A DNA stretch of 64,000 bases. Source: Chryseobacterium vrystaatense (GTDB taxonomy: Bacteria; Bacteroidota; Bacteroidia; Flavobacteriales; Weeksellaceae). The notes below the pieces were generated by a model, which saw only the letters and a list, made by a program, of their open reading frames with translations, was not told the DNA's origin and did not search any database. Positions 44,534-53,058 of the stretch are shown piece after piece; the first letter of the stretch is position 1, and each line of letters starts with the position of its first letter. The position numbers were made by a program, and so were the translations under genes. The stretch lies in contig NZ_JPRI01000006.1 of the NCBI RefSeq assembly GCF_000737765.1, positions 180,874 through 244,873 of the forward strand. Direction: 5' to 3'.

Positions 44534-45826
44534 ATGGAACAGTTAATTGAAAATAAGCTTATTAAAGCAGATAAGACATTTTCAGAATGGAGAAAAGTAC
44601 CGTTTGAAGAAAAGCAAAAGCTGATTGCAAAAGCGGCAGAAATTTTAAAAAATAATTCGGAAAAATTCGGCAGGATCATCACGACAGAAATGAATAAACC
44701 TATTTCAGAGTCGATTGCTGAGGTCGAAAAATGTGCATTAATGATGAATTATTATGCAGATGCTGAAAATATTTTAAAACCTGAGAAAGTTGAATCTGAA
44801 TTTACTTATTCTGAAGTTCATTATGTTCCGAAAGGGGTAATATTAGGCGTAATGCCATGGAATTTTCCTTTTTGGCAGGTGCTGAGGTTTGCGACACCCG
44901 CTATTTTATCCGGTAATACTGTAGTTCTAAAACATGCTTCGATCTGTTTCGGAAGCGGAAATGCTATTGAAGAAATCTTCATCGAGGCAGGATTTCCGGA
45001 AGGTGTTTTCCAGAATCTGGAAGTAGGACATCAAGCGGTAAAAGAGATTCTTGAGCACGATGCTGTAAAAGGAGTGAGCCTTACAGGTAGCGGAAAAGCA
45101 GGTGGAGAAGTAGCTTCAATTGCTGGTTTAAATATCAAAAAATCTTTATTGGAATTGGGTGGAAGTGATGCTTTCATTATTTTCGATGATGCAGATTTGG
45201 ATGAAGCAGCAAAAGCAGGAGCGAAATCGAGACTGCAAAATTGCGGACAAACATGTACTGCTGCTAAAAGATTTATTATTGATGAAAAAATTGAAGATGA
45301 ATTTTTACCGAAATTCATTGAAGAATATAAAACCTATGAAGTTGGAGATCCTTTAAATAAGGAAACTAAGTTAGCGGGAATGGCAAGACCGGATCTGGCT
45401 GATGAGCTGGAAGCTCAATTCAATCGGGCATTGGAAAATGGTGCTGAAATTATTATTCCTTTGGAAAGAATTTCTGAAAATGAATTTAAACCTGGTTTAA
45501 TCCGCGTTCAGGAAGGAAATCCTATTTTAAAAGAAGAGCTTTTTGGACCACTGGGAATGGTGATGATTGCTAAAAGTGATGAAGAAGCTTTACAAATGGC
45601 TAATGATATTCCTTTTGGACTTTCCAATTCCGTTTGGACGAAAAAAGCAGACCGTCAGTTATTTTTTATCGAAAACCTGGAATCAGGAACGGTTAATATC
45701 AACAGAATGACGAGTTCTGATCCCCGTTTTCCATTCGGTGGAAGCAAGGGTTCAGGATATGGAACAGAGCTGTCGTTATTGGCTTTAAAGGAGTTTGTAA
45801 CAGCAAGAACGATCGTAGGCAACTAG
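44534..45826 (+). CDS. NAD-dependent aldehyde dehydrogenase, succinate-semialdehyde type
   Basis: A 430-residue member of the aldehyde dehydrogenase superfamily, most like the short succinate-semialdehyde dehydrogenases that oxidise the aldehyde to succinate. Motifs: cofactor-binding GVMPWNFPFWQ, GSGKAGGEVAS, the catalytic glutamate in LLELGGSDAF, and the catalytic cysteine in NCGQTCTAAKRF. LFGPLGMV and the closing FGGSKGSGYGTEL follow. It is ~25-50 residues shorter than most family members because the N-terminal oligomerisation arm is abbreviated. Substrate is inferred. A bidirectional hairpin at 45905-45937 ends it. Confidence 0.85.
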   Translation: MEQLIENKLIKADKTFSEWRKVPFEEKQKLIAKAAEILKNNSEKFGRIITTEMNKPISESIAEVEKCALMMNYYADAENILKPEKVESEFTYSEVHYVPKGVILGVMPWNFPFWQVLRFATPAILSGNTVVLKHASICFGSGNAIEEIFIEAGFPEGVFQNLEVGHQAVKEILEHDAVKGVSLTGSGKAGGEVASIAGLNIKKSLLELGGSDAFIIFDDADLDEAAKAGAKSRLQNCGQTCTAAKRFIIDEKIEDEFLPKFIEEYKTYEVGDPLNKETKLAGMARPDLADELEAQFNRALENGAEIIIPLERISENEFKPGLIRVQEGNPILKEELFGPLGMVMIAKSDEEALQMANDIPFGLSNSVWTKKADRQLFFIENLESGTVNINRMTSSDPRFPFGGSKGSGYGTELSLLALKEFVTARTIVGN

Positions 45827-45833
45827 TTGTAAG

Positions 45834-45866
45834 AAGTACAATGTAAAAAGTACAATGTAAAAAGTA
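45834..45866 (+). repeat. 14-bp tandem duplication
   Basis: AAGTACAATGTAAA occurs twice head to tail, with the start of a third unit, just after the aldehyde dehydrogenase stop. Confidence 0.8.
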
Positions 45867-45904
45867 TTAATGCATTAATGTAACATTTACAGTCATTCAA
45901 TATA

Positions 45905-45937
45905 AAAAATCCCGGAAATATCTATTTCCGGGATTTT
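45905..45937. terminator. Bidirectional terminator between the aldehyde dehydrogenase gene and pyk
   Basis: AAAAATCCCGGAAAT and ATTTCCGGGATTTTT form a perfect long stem with a small loop, A-run on one side and T-run on the other. It serves both convergent genes. Confidence 0.9.
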
Positions 45938-45960
45938 TGTATGCTTGTCAAAAAGTAATT

Positions 45961-45995
45961 TTGCTTATTGCTTATTGCTTATTGCTTATTGCTTA
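45961..45995. repeat. Heptanucleotide tandem repeat containing the pyk stop
   Basis: Five perfect units of TTGCTTA. On the minus strand each unit is TAAGCAA, and the first TAA after the pyk reading frame is its stop codon. Confidence 0.95.
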
Positions 45996-47438
45996 TACTG
46001 TTGTCAGTCTCAGGGTATTCGTTTTTCCACCTTCGTAAGATGGAGTAGCATTGATGTTGATGACAAAATCTCCGCTTTCTATATAACCATGGTTATGCGT
46101 AAGCATATTTACCTGAATGATGGTCTCATCAGTAGACTTTTTCATGTCGTAATAGTAAGCATGAACTCCCCAAAGAAGGTTCAGCATGGTGATCACTCTT
46201 CGGTTTCCACTGTAAACGATGATCTGAGAATTTGGTCTGTGAGCGGCAAGCTGGAATGCTGTATATCCTGAGTGGGTAAGGGTTACAATTGCAGAAACAT
46301 TGGTTGTTTTAGCAATTCTTACGGCTGCAAGACAAACTCTGTTGGTGATAAATCTCTCATCGATGCAGTTGTAATCTTTTTCGATAGGTTCATTTTTATG
46401 TTGGTAAAAATGAGTCGTCTCAATATTCTTTACAATTTTGGTCATGTTTTCAACAACCTGAATCGGATATCTACCTACAGAAGTTTCTCCTGAAAGCATC
46501 ACTGCATCCGCACCGTCCAATACAGAGTTGGCAACGTCATTTACTTCCGCTCTTGTAGGCGTAAGGCTGTTGATCATTGTTTCCATCATCTGCGTAGCGA
46601 TAATAACCGGCTTTGAATAGAATCTTGCTTTTTCTACCAGGTTTTTCTGGATAGCAGGAACTTCTTCCATAGGAACTTCCACACCAAGGTCACCACGGGC
46701 AACCATCAGTCCGTCACATTCCAATAGAATTTCGTCAATATTTTTAACGCCTTCCGGCTTTTCAATCTTAGCAATGATCGGAGTTTTGAACTTTCCGTTG
46801 GGATGGCTCTCGATCAGTTTTTTCAGGTCAATGATATCCTGAGCGTGACGAACGAAAGAAAGAGCGATCCAGTCAACCTCCATGTCAAGCATGAAATTAG
46901 CATCCTGAATATCCTTTTCCGTTAAAGCAGGAAGTGAAACATTCGTGTTAGGCAGATTAACTCCTTTTTTAGAACTAAGAGGCCCTCCCTGAATGGTCTT
47001 TGCTTTTACGGTATCTATTTGGTTAGTTTCAATAACCTCCAACATTAGCTTTCCGTCATCAATAAGGATTTTCTCCCCAACTTTTACGTCCTGAGGAAAC
47101 TGCTGGTAAGTCATGTAAACCTTAGTGGAATCACCTTCTATTTTCTCATTGGTAAATGTAAGGATGTCTCCAGGGTTAAGGTATGAACCTTCTTTAACAA
47201 CGCCTACTCTCAGTTTTGGCCCCTGAAGGTCTCCTAAGATTCCTATAGAGTAGCCATATTCCTTATTAAGCTCTCTGATAATTTCAATATTATTTCGAAC
47301 TAAGTCATAGTCTGCATGTGAAAAATTTATTCTGAAAATATCAACACCCGCTTTCATCAGTCCTAACATTACCTCCTTCGATGACGAAGCAGGTCCTAGT
47401 GTTGCAATAATTTTTGTCTTCTTTAAATACTTATTCAT
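45993..47438 (-). CDS. pyk: Pyruvate kinase
   Basis: A 481-residue glycolytic enzyme making pyruvate and ATP from phosphoenolpyruvate and ADP. Landmarks: N-terminal KTKIIATLGPASSS, the active-site IAKIEKPEGVKN (catalytic lysine), ARGDLGVEVP, TQMMETMINS and DGADAVMLSGETSVG. The C-terminal allosteric domain ends at TLRLTTV. Its start overlaps the IPExxxVDY gene by eight bases, and it ends the acpP-fabF-rnc-IPExxxVDY-pyk string. The stop codon is the first TAA of a heptanucleotide tandem repeat. Confidence 0.97.
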   Translation of the reverse strand: MNKYLKKTKIIATLGPASSSKEVMLGLMKAGVDIFRINFSHADYDLVRNNIEIIRELNKEYGYSIGILGDLQGPKLRVGVVKEGSYLNPGDILTFTNEKIEGDSTKVYMTYQQFPQDVKVGEKILIDDGKLMLEVIETNQIDTVKAKTIQGGPLSSKKGVNLPNTNVSLPALTEKDIQDANFMLDMEVDWIALSFVRHAQDIIDLKKLIESHPNGKFKTPIIAKIEKPEGVKNIDEILLECDGLMVARGDLGVEVPMEEVPAIQKNLVEKARFYSKPVIIATQMMETMINSLTPTRAEVNDVANSVLDGADAVMLSGETSVGRYPIQVVENMTKIVKNIETTHFYQHKNEPIEKDYNCIDERFITNRVCLAAVRIAKTTNVSAIVTLTHSGYTAFQLAAHRPNSQIIVYSGNRRVITMLNLLWGVHAYYYDMKKSTDETIIQVNMLTHNHGYIESGDFVININATPSYEGGKTNTLRLTTV

Positions 47439-47904
47439 AATACTGGATAATTTGATAAAGTTCCTCTTCAGAACTCAGTGTATAATCTTGTATCGGAAAC
47501 ACAAGATTTTCCGGGAGCAAAATTACGGAAAAATCAGGAATTTGTTCCGAAGTATGCAGAATATATTCTACATCTACCTGATTATTTAATAAAAATTTAA
47601 TATTTTCTTCTTCTGTGAAGAGCTCAGTCTGCAGTTTTTTTTGCTTACTTTCCGAAGACCGGTTTGATATGAATGTAAAACATGTCTTTGTAAACTTATG
47701 ATAAGCTTCAAATCTCGGAAAATGATAGTCGTAATAAGCCCCGTGAATAATCACATCTTTCTTTCTGGAAAAGGTAAGGCCGTTAAGTTGATTTGTTTTG
47801 TAGAAAAACTCATGAGCAGGTACATCTTTTGCTAATCTTACCAATCCTATGGCAATATCTTCAAATTCTGTATCATCCAGATCATAAAGTTTTTGGATTT
47901 CCAA
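47431..47904 (-). CDS. IPExxxVDY-type small protein
   Basis: A 157-residue cytoplasmic protein of a Bacteroidota family usually encoded between rnc and pyk. Identification rests mainly on that conserved position plus features such as LYDLDDTEFEDIAIGL at the start and EQIPDFSVILLPENL near 118-132, which stands where the family's IPExxxVDY motif is expected but departs from it. Function unknown. It overlaps rnc by 23 bases at its start and pyk by 8 bases at its end, so all three are translationally linked. A link between RNA processing and glycolysis has not been shown. Confidence 0.65.
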   Translation of the reverse strand: MEIQKLYDLDDTEFEDIAIGLVRLAKDVPAHEFFYKTNQLNGLTFSRKKDVIIHGAYYDYHFPRFEAYHKFTKTCFTFISNRSSESKQKKLQTELFTEEENIKFLLNNQVDVEYILHTSEQIPDFSVILLPENLVFPIQDYTLSSEEELYQIIQYYE

Positions 47905-48643
47905 GTATGTTTTCTTTTTTGTTTAAAATATAAAATGCTCTCTGCGCTGCTTTTTCTTCTGCTTTCTTCTTGGAAGTTTCCGTTGCGTTGGCGATTTTTT
48001 CATCTCCCAACCAGACGTGGCATCTGAATACAACCGCTTTATTGGCCTGGACCTCTTCGCAGGTTTCGTATTTTATATTTACTTTTTTCTTCTGACTCCA
48101 TTCGAGCAGAAGACCTTTATAACTTACAATTTTATTTTCAAGCTTATTAATTTCAGTGGGCGTCAGCAATCTTTCCAGAATGATCCTTTTGCAGGCGTCA
48201 TAATGGAAGTCGAGATAGACGGCACCGATGAGTGCTTCAAATAAATTTCCGGAAATATTCTCGCCCAATGCTGCAGATCCCTGCTTCTGCAAAAGATCGA
48301 TGAGCTTTAGGTCTTCACCTAATTTATTAAGATTCTTCCTATTAACAATTTTAGATTTCATCTGAGTCAGATAACCCTCATTAGCCTGAGGATAGGTCTG
48401 GAACAGATGACAGGAAATAATTGTACCCAAAACAGAATCCCCCAAAAATTCAAGTCGTTCGTAATTGCTGTCTTGATTTTTAGAAGAACTTTTTAAAGAA
48501 AAAGCTTCGCGGTAAAGAGCAACATTCTGAACCTCTGCACCCAGCATTTTTTTCAGCTCGGTACTGAGAAAGTAGTCTCTTTCCGTTAATTTTCTTTTTC
48601 TTTGTCTGAGAAGGAATTTAGAAAAGTATTTCTGTAACTCCAT
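47882..48643 (-). CDS. rnc: Ribonuclease III
   Basis: A 253-residue double-stranded RNA endonuclease that processes rRNA precursors and some mRNAs. The catalytic domain carries the signature ERLEFLGDSVLG (~62-73), with metal-binding acidic residues, and a second acidic set in GNLFEALIGAVYLD. The C-terminal dsRNA-binding domain (~175-245) ends with ATETSKKKAEEKAAQRAF. It lies 9 bases after fabF and overlaps the next gene by 23 bases. The N-terminal ~25 residues are basic and longer than in E. coli. Confidence 0.95.
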   Translation of the reverse strand: MELQKYFSKFLLRQRKRKLTERDYFLSTELKKMLGAEVQNVALYREAFSLKSSSKNQDSNYERLEFLGDSVLGTIISCHLFQTYPQANEGYLTQMKSKIVNRKNLNKLGEDLKLIDLLQKQGSAALGENISGNLFEALIGAVYLDFHYDACKRIILERLLTPTEINKLENKIVSYKGLLLEWSQKKKVNIKYETCEEVQANKAVVFRCHVWLGDEKIANATETSKKKAEEKAAQRAFYILNKKENILGNPKTL

Positions 48644-48652
48644 TCATTGAAT

Positions 48653-49897
48653 TTAGATTTTCTTAAATAGAACGCAAGCGTTATGCCCGCCAAATCCAAA
48701 AGTATTGCTCATGGCTACTTTTACATCTTTCTTAACAGCGTCTTTGAATGTGAAATTCAATCTTCTGTCAATATTTTCATCATCAGTAAAATGGTTGATG
48801 GTAGGCGGAACGATACCATGAATAATTGTTCCTAATGCAGCGATAGCTTCAATAACTCCAGCAGCACCCAAAAGGTGGCCTGTCATTGATTTTGTAGAAT
48901 TAATCTGAATATCAAAAGCGTGCTCGCCAAATAATCTCGAAATTGCGTTGGATTCTGCAATGTCTCCTAATGGAGTAGAGGTACCATGCATGTTGATATG
49001 GTCTACTTCATCAGCAGTTAAGCCTGCGTCTTCCAAACAATTTTTCATTACCAGATAAGCTCCTAAGCCTTCAGGATGAGGGGCCGTCATATGATGTGCA
49101 TCTGCACTCATACCGCCTCCCAGTAATTCTGCATAAATGGTAGCACCACGTTTTACCGCGTGCTCATATTCTTCAAGGATAATAGAACCTGCACCTTCGC
49201 CCAGTACAAAACCATCTCTGTCTTTGTCAAAAGGTCTTGAAGCTGTAGTAGGATCATCATTTCTTGTAGAAAGTGCCATCATCGCATTAAATCCACCGAC
49301 ACCACTTGCTGTAACGGCGGCCTCAGAGCCTCCGCATACAATCACATCAGCTTTTCCAAGCTGGATAATCATCATGGAATCAATTAAAGCATTGGCTGAA
49401 GATGCACAGGCTGATACCGTAGTATAATTCGGCCCGTGAAAGCCATACTCAATTGAAATATGTCCAGGAGTAATATCCGCAATCATTTTAGGAATAAAGA
49501 AAGGGTTGAATCTTGGAATTTCCGTATTCGCCCATCCTAAAACTTCAGTTTCGAAAGTTTCTAAACCTCCGATTCCTGAACCCCAAATTACGCCGACTCT
49601 GTTTTTATCTACATTGTCTTCCATAATTCTGGAGTGTGCTACCGCTTCTCTTGCGGCTACAAGCCCAAGTTGAGTATTTCGGTCCATTTTCTTTGCCTCT
49701 TTCTTATCGAAATGTTGCAATGGATCGAAGCCTTTTACTTCGCAAGCGAACTTAGTTTTAAAGTTTTTGGCATCAAAAAGAGTAATCGGAGCAGCACCGC
49801 TCTCACCTTTAAGAAGATTTTCCCAGTATTCTTTTGCATTATTTCCAATCGGTGTTATTGCGCCAAAACCGGTTACAACTACTCTTTTTAATTCCAT
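48653..49897 (-). CDS. fabF: Beta-ketoacyl-ACP synthase II
   Basis: A 414-residue condensing enzyme extending acyl-ACP by two carbons from malonyl-ACP in fatty acid synthesis. The thiolase-fold active site is complete: nucleophile C164 (VSACASSANA), first histidine in NMHGTSTPLGD, and second in TGHLLGAAG after a lysine. It closes with NTFGFGGHNACVLF. It directly follows acpP (34 bases), encoding its substrate carrier, and precedes rnc by 9 bases. Confidence 0.97.
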   Translation of the reverse strand: MELKRVVVTGFGAITPIGNNAKEYWENLLKGESGAAPITLFDAKNFKTKFACEVKGFDPLQHFDKKEAKKMDRNTQLGLVAAREAVAHSRIMEDNVDKNRVGVIWGSGIGGLETFETEVLGWANTEIPRFNPFFIPKMIADITPGHISIEYGFHGPNYTTVSACASSANALIDSMMIIQLGKADVIVCGGSEAAVTASGVGGFNAMMALSTRNDDPTTASRPFDKDRDGFVLGEGAGSIILEEYEHAVKRGATIYAELLGGGMSADAHHMTAPHPEGLGAYLVMKNCLEDAGLTADEVDHINMHGTSTPLGDIAESNAISRLFGEHAFDIQINSTKSMTGHLLGAAGVIEAIAALGTIIHGIVPPTINHFTDDENIDRRLNFTFKDAVKKDVKVAMSNTFGFGGHNACVLFKKI

Positions 49898-49931
49898 AAA
49901 CTTTTAAAATTTTCTTTTTTGTTGAAGAATA

Positions 49932-50171
49932 TTATTTATTTACTACTTCTTCGATGTAAGCGATAGCGTGCCCTACAGTAGTAATTTTTTCAGCCTGATC
50001 ATCAGGGATTTGAATATTGAATTCTTTTTCAAATTCCATGATTAACTCAACTGTATCCAATGAGTCAGCTCCTAAATCGTTTGTGAAGCTAGCTTCAGGA
50101 GTTACTTCTGTTTCTTCAACGTCAAGCTTATCAGCGATGATAGCTTTTACTCTTGATGCAATGTCTGACAT
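49932..50171 (-). CDS. acpP: Acyl carrier protein
   Basis: A 79-residue, strongly acidic four-helix protein that carries growing acyl chains on a phosphopantetheine arm. The attachment serine is S37 in [15 protein letters not shown]. The [16 protein letters not shown] helix is also typical. First gene of the acpP-fabF-rnc-IPExxxVDY-pyk unit, with a candidate -7 box at 50203-50210. Confidence 0.98.
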   Translation of the reverse strand: MSDIASRVKAIIADKLDVEETEVTPEASFTNDLGADSLDTVELIMEFEKEFNIQIPDDQAEKITTVGHAIAYIEEVVNK

Positions 50172-50202
50172 AGTAAATTATTTTTTTAATTGTTAGATGG
50201 TG

Positions 50203-50210
50203 CAAATATA
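50203..50210 (-). promoter_or_regulatory. -7 box for acpP-fabF
   Basis: On the minus strand TATATTTG matches TAnnTTTG, 31 bases before the acpP ATG. Confidence 0.5.
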
Positions 50211-50373
50211 TAAAATTCTTCACGATAAAACATTTTTTTAGTCTTTTTTGTGGGTAGACTATACTTATTTTATAGTGGAAAGTTTTAGTGTTTTAGTTTT
50301 CAGGTATTTATGTTTACTATGCAAATCATAAGTAAATTTAAGATCAGGAAGAGGTGAAAAAGCTTGATGAAAC

Positions 50374-50544
50374 ATGATGAATTGTAGGTTTTTTGATTCA
50401 GAAAAGATGAACCTGACAGGAATAAAGACCATTTTAATTGGTGATAACGGGCAGGGAAAAAAAAGTATTTTGAAATTTTTGTTCATAGAAGTTGAGCTAA
50501 TTAACAAAGCAGAATTGAGCTGTTTAACAAAACGATTGGTTTGA
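50374..50544 (+). pseudogene. Possible remnant of a RecF/SMC-like ATPase N-terminus
   Basis: A 56-codon frame reads NCRFFDSEKMNLTGIK then TILIGDNGQGKKSIL. It resembles the first strand and P-loop of AAA-type RecF/OLD-like ATPases, but with an extra Lys in the loop (an A8 tract), no continuation and an early stop. This suggests a decayed fragment; chance similarity is possible. The rest of 50172-50584 holds only the acpP promoter and unremarkable AT-rich sequence. Confidence 0.3.
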
Positions 50545-50584
50545 TATTGTAAGAACTTTGTCTCTATAAATTAAACCAAACAAT

Positions 50585-52000
50585 ATGAAACGAATAGACC
50601 GGGCCTATATCAACGGTGAATTTACCGCAATGAACGGAACAGAAGTATTTGATCTTATCAATCCGTCCAATCATGAAAAAATTGGAGAAGTGGTTTTAGG
50701 AGATGATAATGACACTAAAAAAGCAATTGCAGCAGCGAAGGAAGCTTTTAAAACTTTTTCTAAAACAGGGATAGAAGTGCGGATTGAGATTTTAAAAAAA
50801 TTAAAAAAAGCCGTAGAAAAAAGAGAGAGTGAGCTTATTGAAACGATGATTCTTGAATATGGAGGAACGCGGCAGTTCTGTACTGCAGGTGTTCAGAATA
50901 TGATAGGTGCTTTTGATCATATGATCGAAACACTGCACGATTTTGAATTTGAGAGAAAAGCTGGAAATACCCTTGTTCAGATGATGCCCGTCGGGGTGGT
51001 GGGTATTATCACTCCCTGGAATTCCAGCAACGGTTTTATATGCAGTAAATTTGCAACAGCGGTTGCAGCAGGCTGTACAGTTGTTGTAAAACCCAGTGAA
51101 ATGAGTGCGCTTCAGACTCAGCTTTTGATAGAATGTTTTCACGAAGCTGGTTTGCCGAAGGGAATTTTCAATGTAGTGAATGGATTGGGAAGTGTAGTGG
51201 GGAATGAAATGGTAAATCACCCTGATATTGCCAAAATATCTTTTACAGGTTCTACCCAAACCGGAAAAATGATTGCTAAAGGAGCAGTAGACAGTATGAA
51301 AAGGGTAACTCTGGAACTTGGTGGAAAATCACCCAATATTATTCTGGATGATGCAGACTTTAAAAAGGCAATTCCTCAGGCTGTTTTTGGAGCGTATATG
51401 AATAGTGGACAAGCCTGTATTGCACCCACCCGTTTATTGGTTCCTGCGTCAAGACTGGAAGAGGTGAACAGGCTGGCAAAAGAAACGGCGCTTGACGTGA
51501 TAGTTGGAAATCCTGCTAATGTAAATACCCATGTAGGTCCAATGGTTTCTGAAAAACAATATGAACGGGTGCAAAACTATATTCACTTAGGTTTGGAAGA
51601 AGGAGCTGATTTATTGGCTGGCGGTCCTGGAAAACCGGAAGGTCTTGAAAATGGAAATTTTGTGAAAGCGACCATATTTACCAATGTCCGAAACAATATG
51701 CGTATTGCGCAGGAAGAAATATTTGGTCCCGTACTTTCCATCATTTCTTATCAAAATGAAGAAGAAGCAATTTCTATTGCCAATGATACTCCTTATGGAT
51801 TGGCTGCCTATGTGACTTCTTCTGACGAGAGACGTGCCCTGAAGGTAGCCTCTCAAATTGAAGCAGGAAGAGTTTGTGTTAATGGTTTTAAACATGATCC
51901 GTTAGCGCCATTCGGTGGATTTAAACAGTCGGGGATTGGAAGGGAATTTGGCGTGTTCGGTTTGGAAGAATACGTGGAACCTAAATCAATTTTAGTGTAA
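50585..52000 (+). CDS. Aldehyde dehydrogenase family protein
   Basis: A 471-residue NAD(P)-dependent aldehyde dehydrogenase. Motifs: GIITPWNSSNGFI, VVVKPSEMSAL, FTGSTQTGKMI, the catalytic glutamate in LELGGKSPNII, and the catalytic cysteine in NSGQACIAPTR. EEIFGPVLSI and the terminal PFGGFKQSGIGREFG follow. Full length is normal. It is not closely similar to the 44534 enzyme and belongs to a broader-substrate clade; the true aldehyde is unknown. An AraC-family regulator gene follows 71 bases after its stop on the same strand, so inducible use of a specific aldehyde or alcohol is likely. Confidence 0.87.
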   Translation: MKRIDRAYINGEFTAMNGTEVFDLINPSNHEKIGEVVLGDDNDTKKAIAAAKEAFKTFSKTGIEVRIEILKKLKKAVEKRESELIETMILEYGGTRQFCTAGVQNMIGAFDHMIETLHDFEFERKAGNTLVQMMPVGVVGIITPWNSSNGFICSKFATAVAAGCTVVVKPSEMSALQTQLLIECFHEAGLPKGIFNVVNGLGSVVGNEMVNHPDIAKISFTGSTQTGKMIAKGAVDSMKRVTLELGGKSPNIILDDADFKKAIPQAVFGAYMNSGQACIAPTRLLVPASRLEEVNRLAKETALDVIVGNPANVNTHVGPMVSEKQYERVQNYIHLGLEEGADLLAGGPGKPEGLENGNFVKATIFTNVRNNMRIAQEEIFGPVLSIISYQNEEEAISIANDTPYGLAAYVTSSDERRALKVASQIEAGRVCVNGFKHDPLAPFGGFKQSGIGREFGVFGLEEYVEPKSILV

Positions 52001-52071
52001 ACAAACATTAAAAAATCTTATATTGAACAGTCAAGTCAGCGTTTTTTTGACTTGACTTTAATCTATAGAAA

Positions 52072-52866
52072 ATGTCTGAAAATATCGATTACATCAATTA
52101 TTCCTGCTACTTTACTGTTTTTCGTGAAGGGGAACAGTTTGTTTCTTACAATGCCTTATCGATGGTCATCTCAGGAGAAATGGAACTTAATGACGGAATA
52201 CACAGGAGAATTTTCCGAAGTGGAGATGTATATCTGGTGAGGAAAAACCAATTATTGAAATTTCTTAAAAAACCTGGTGAAGAAGCCGGATTTAAATCTC
52301 TGTCTATCCGGTTTGATGATGATATGCTGAAGGATATGAGTGAGGAAGAACACTTTAATCTTCCGGAAAGAATAAAAACTCCAGCTTTTATCGATGTATC
52401 AGAAGTGAAGCATCTGAAATACTTCATGGAATCTCTGTTGCAATATCAGGATTTGCTCGAAAATAAATCTCCCGAACTGGCTTTATTGAAACAGAAAGAA
52501 GCTTTAATTCTTCTTTTTACGCATGACCATTCCATGAAGAATATTCTTTATGATATTTCTGATCCGTATAAAATAGATCTCGAAGGTTTTATGCTGAAGA
52601 ATTATCATTTTAATGTGAAACTCGACCGTTTTGCCTACCTGACAGGAAGAAGTCTGGCGGCTTTTAAACGGGATTTTGAAAAAATATTCGGAACTGCACC
52701 CAGAAAATGGCTGCTTGAAAAGAGATTGGAGGAAGCTTATTATCTTTTGCAGAAAGGAAAGAAAGCAACTGAAATTTATCTTGAACTCGGGTTTGAAGAT
52801 CTTTCTCACTTTTCATTTACATTCAAGAAGCAGTATGGATTGCCGCCGAGCAAGCTTTCTCTATAG
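52072..52866 (+). CDS. AraC family transcriptional regulator
   Basis: A 264-residue regulator with an N-terminal ligand-binding cupin-like region (~1-130; EMELNDGIHRRIFRSGDVY) and a C-terminal AraC DNA-binding domain (~170-264). The two helix-turn-helix units are seen in NVKLDRFAYLTGRSLAAFKR and in ATEIYLELGFEDLSHFSF. The end QYGLPPSKLSL is family-typical. The likely target is the preceding aldehyde dehydrogenase gene or the following receptor gene; neither can be proven. It ends at a hairpin at 52887-52917. Confidence 0.88.
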   Translation: MSENIDYINYSCYFTVFREGEQFVSYNALSMVISGEMELNDGIHRRIFRSGDVYLVRKNQLLKFLKKPGEEAGFKSLSIRFDDDMLKDMSEEEHFNLPERIKTPAFIDVSEVKHLKYFMESLLQYQDLLENKSPELALLKQKEALILLFTHDHSMKNILYDISDPYKIDLEGFMLKNYHFNVKLDRFAYLTGRSLAAFKRDFEKIFGTAPRKWLLEKRLEEAYYLLQKGKKATEIYLELGFEDLSHFSFTFKKQYGLPPSKLSL

Positions 52867-52886
52867 CTTTTATAATGAAAACACAG

Positions 52887-52917
52887 AGCCTTCGGTATTT
52901 TAACTGAAGGCTTTTTT
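52887..52917 (+). terminator. Intrinsic terminator after the AraC gene
   Basis: AGCCTTCGGT pairs with ACTGAAGGCT (one G-U pair) around a 6-base loop, followed by a T-run. Confidence 0.8.
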
Positions 52918-53029
52918 GTTATGAAAATACTCTGTCATTCAGTAATGAGCTTTAACCGGGAAATCAATGTTTCCAACCGTTAAAACATTAGCTTCATCGA
53001 AAATAATTCTGATTCATACCTGACCGGTC

Positions 53030-53037
53030 TACTTTTG
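53030..53037 (+). promoter_or_regulatory. -7 box for the outer-membrane receptor gene
   Basis: TACTTTTG matches TAnnTTTG, 21 bases before the ATG at 53059. The same octamer precedes the histidine kinase gene at 55281. Confidence 0.5.
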
Positions 53038-53058
53038 AACCATAAAATTTAGACAATC

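Noticed and set aside
45961..45995. CRISPR-like array
   Set aside because: A simple 7-bp tandem repeat without spacers. No CRISPR or cas genes were seen anywhere in the window.
50265..50507. 80-codon minus-strand ORF before the aldehyde dehydrogenase gene
   Set aside because: No family features and an improbable composition; it lies antisense to the possible ATPase remnant.
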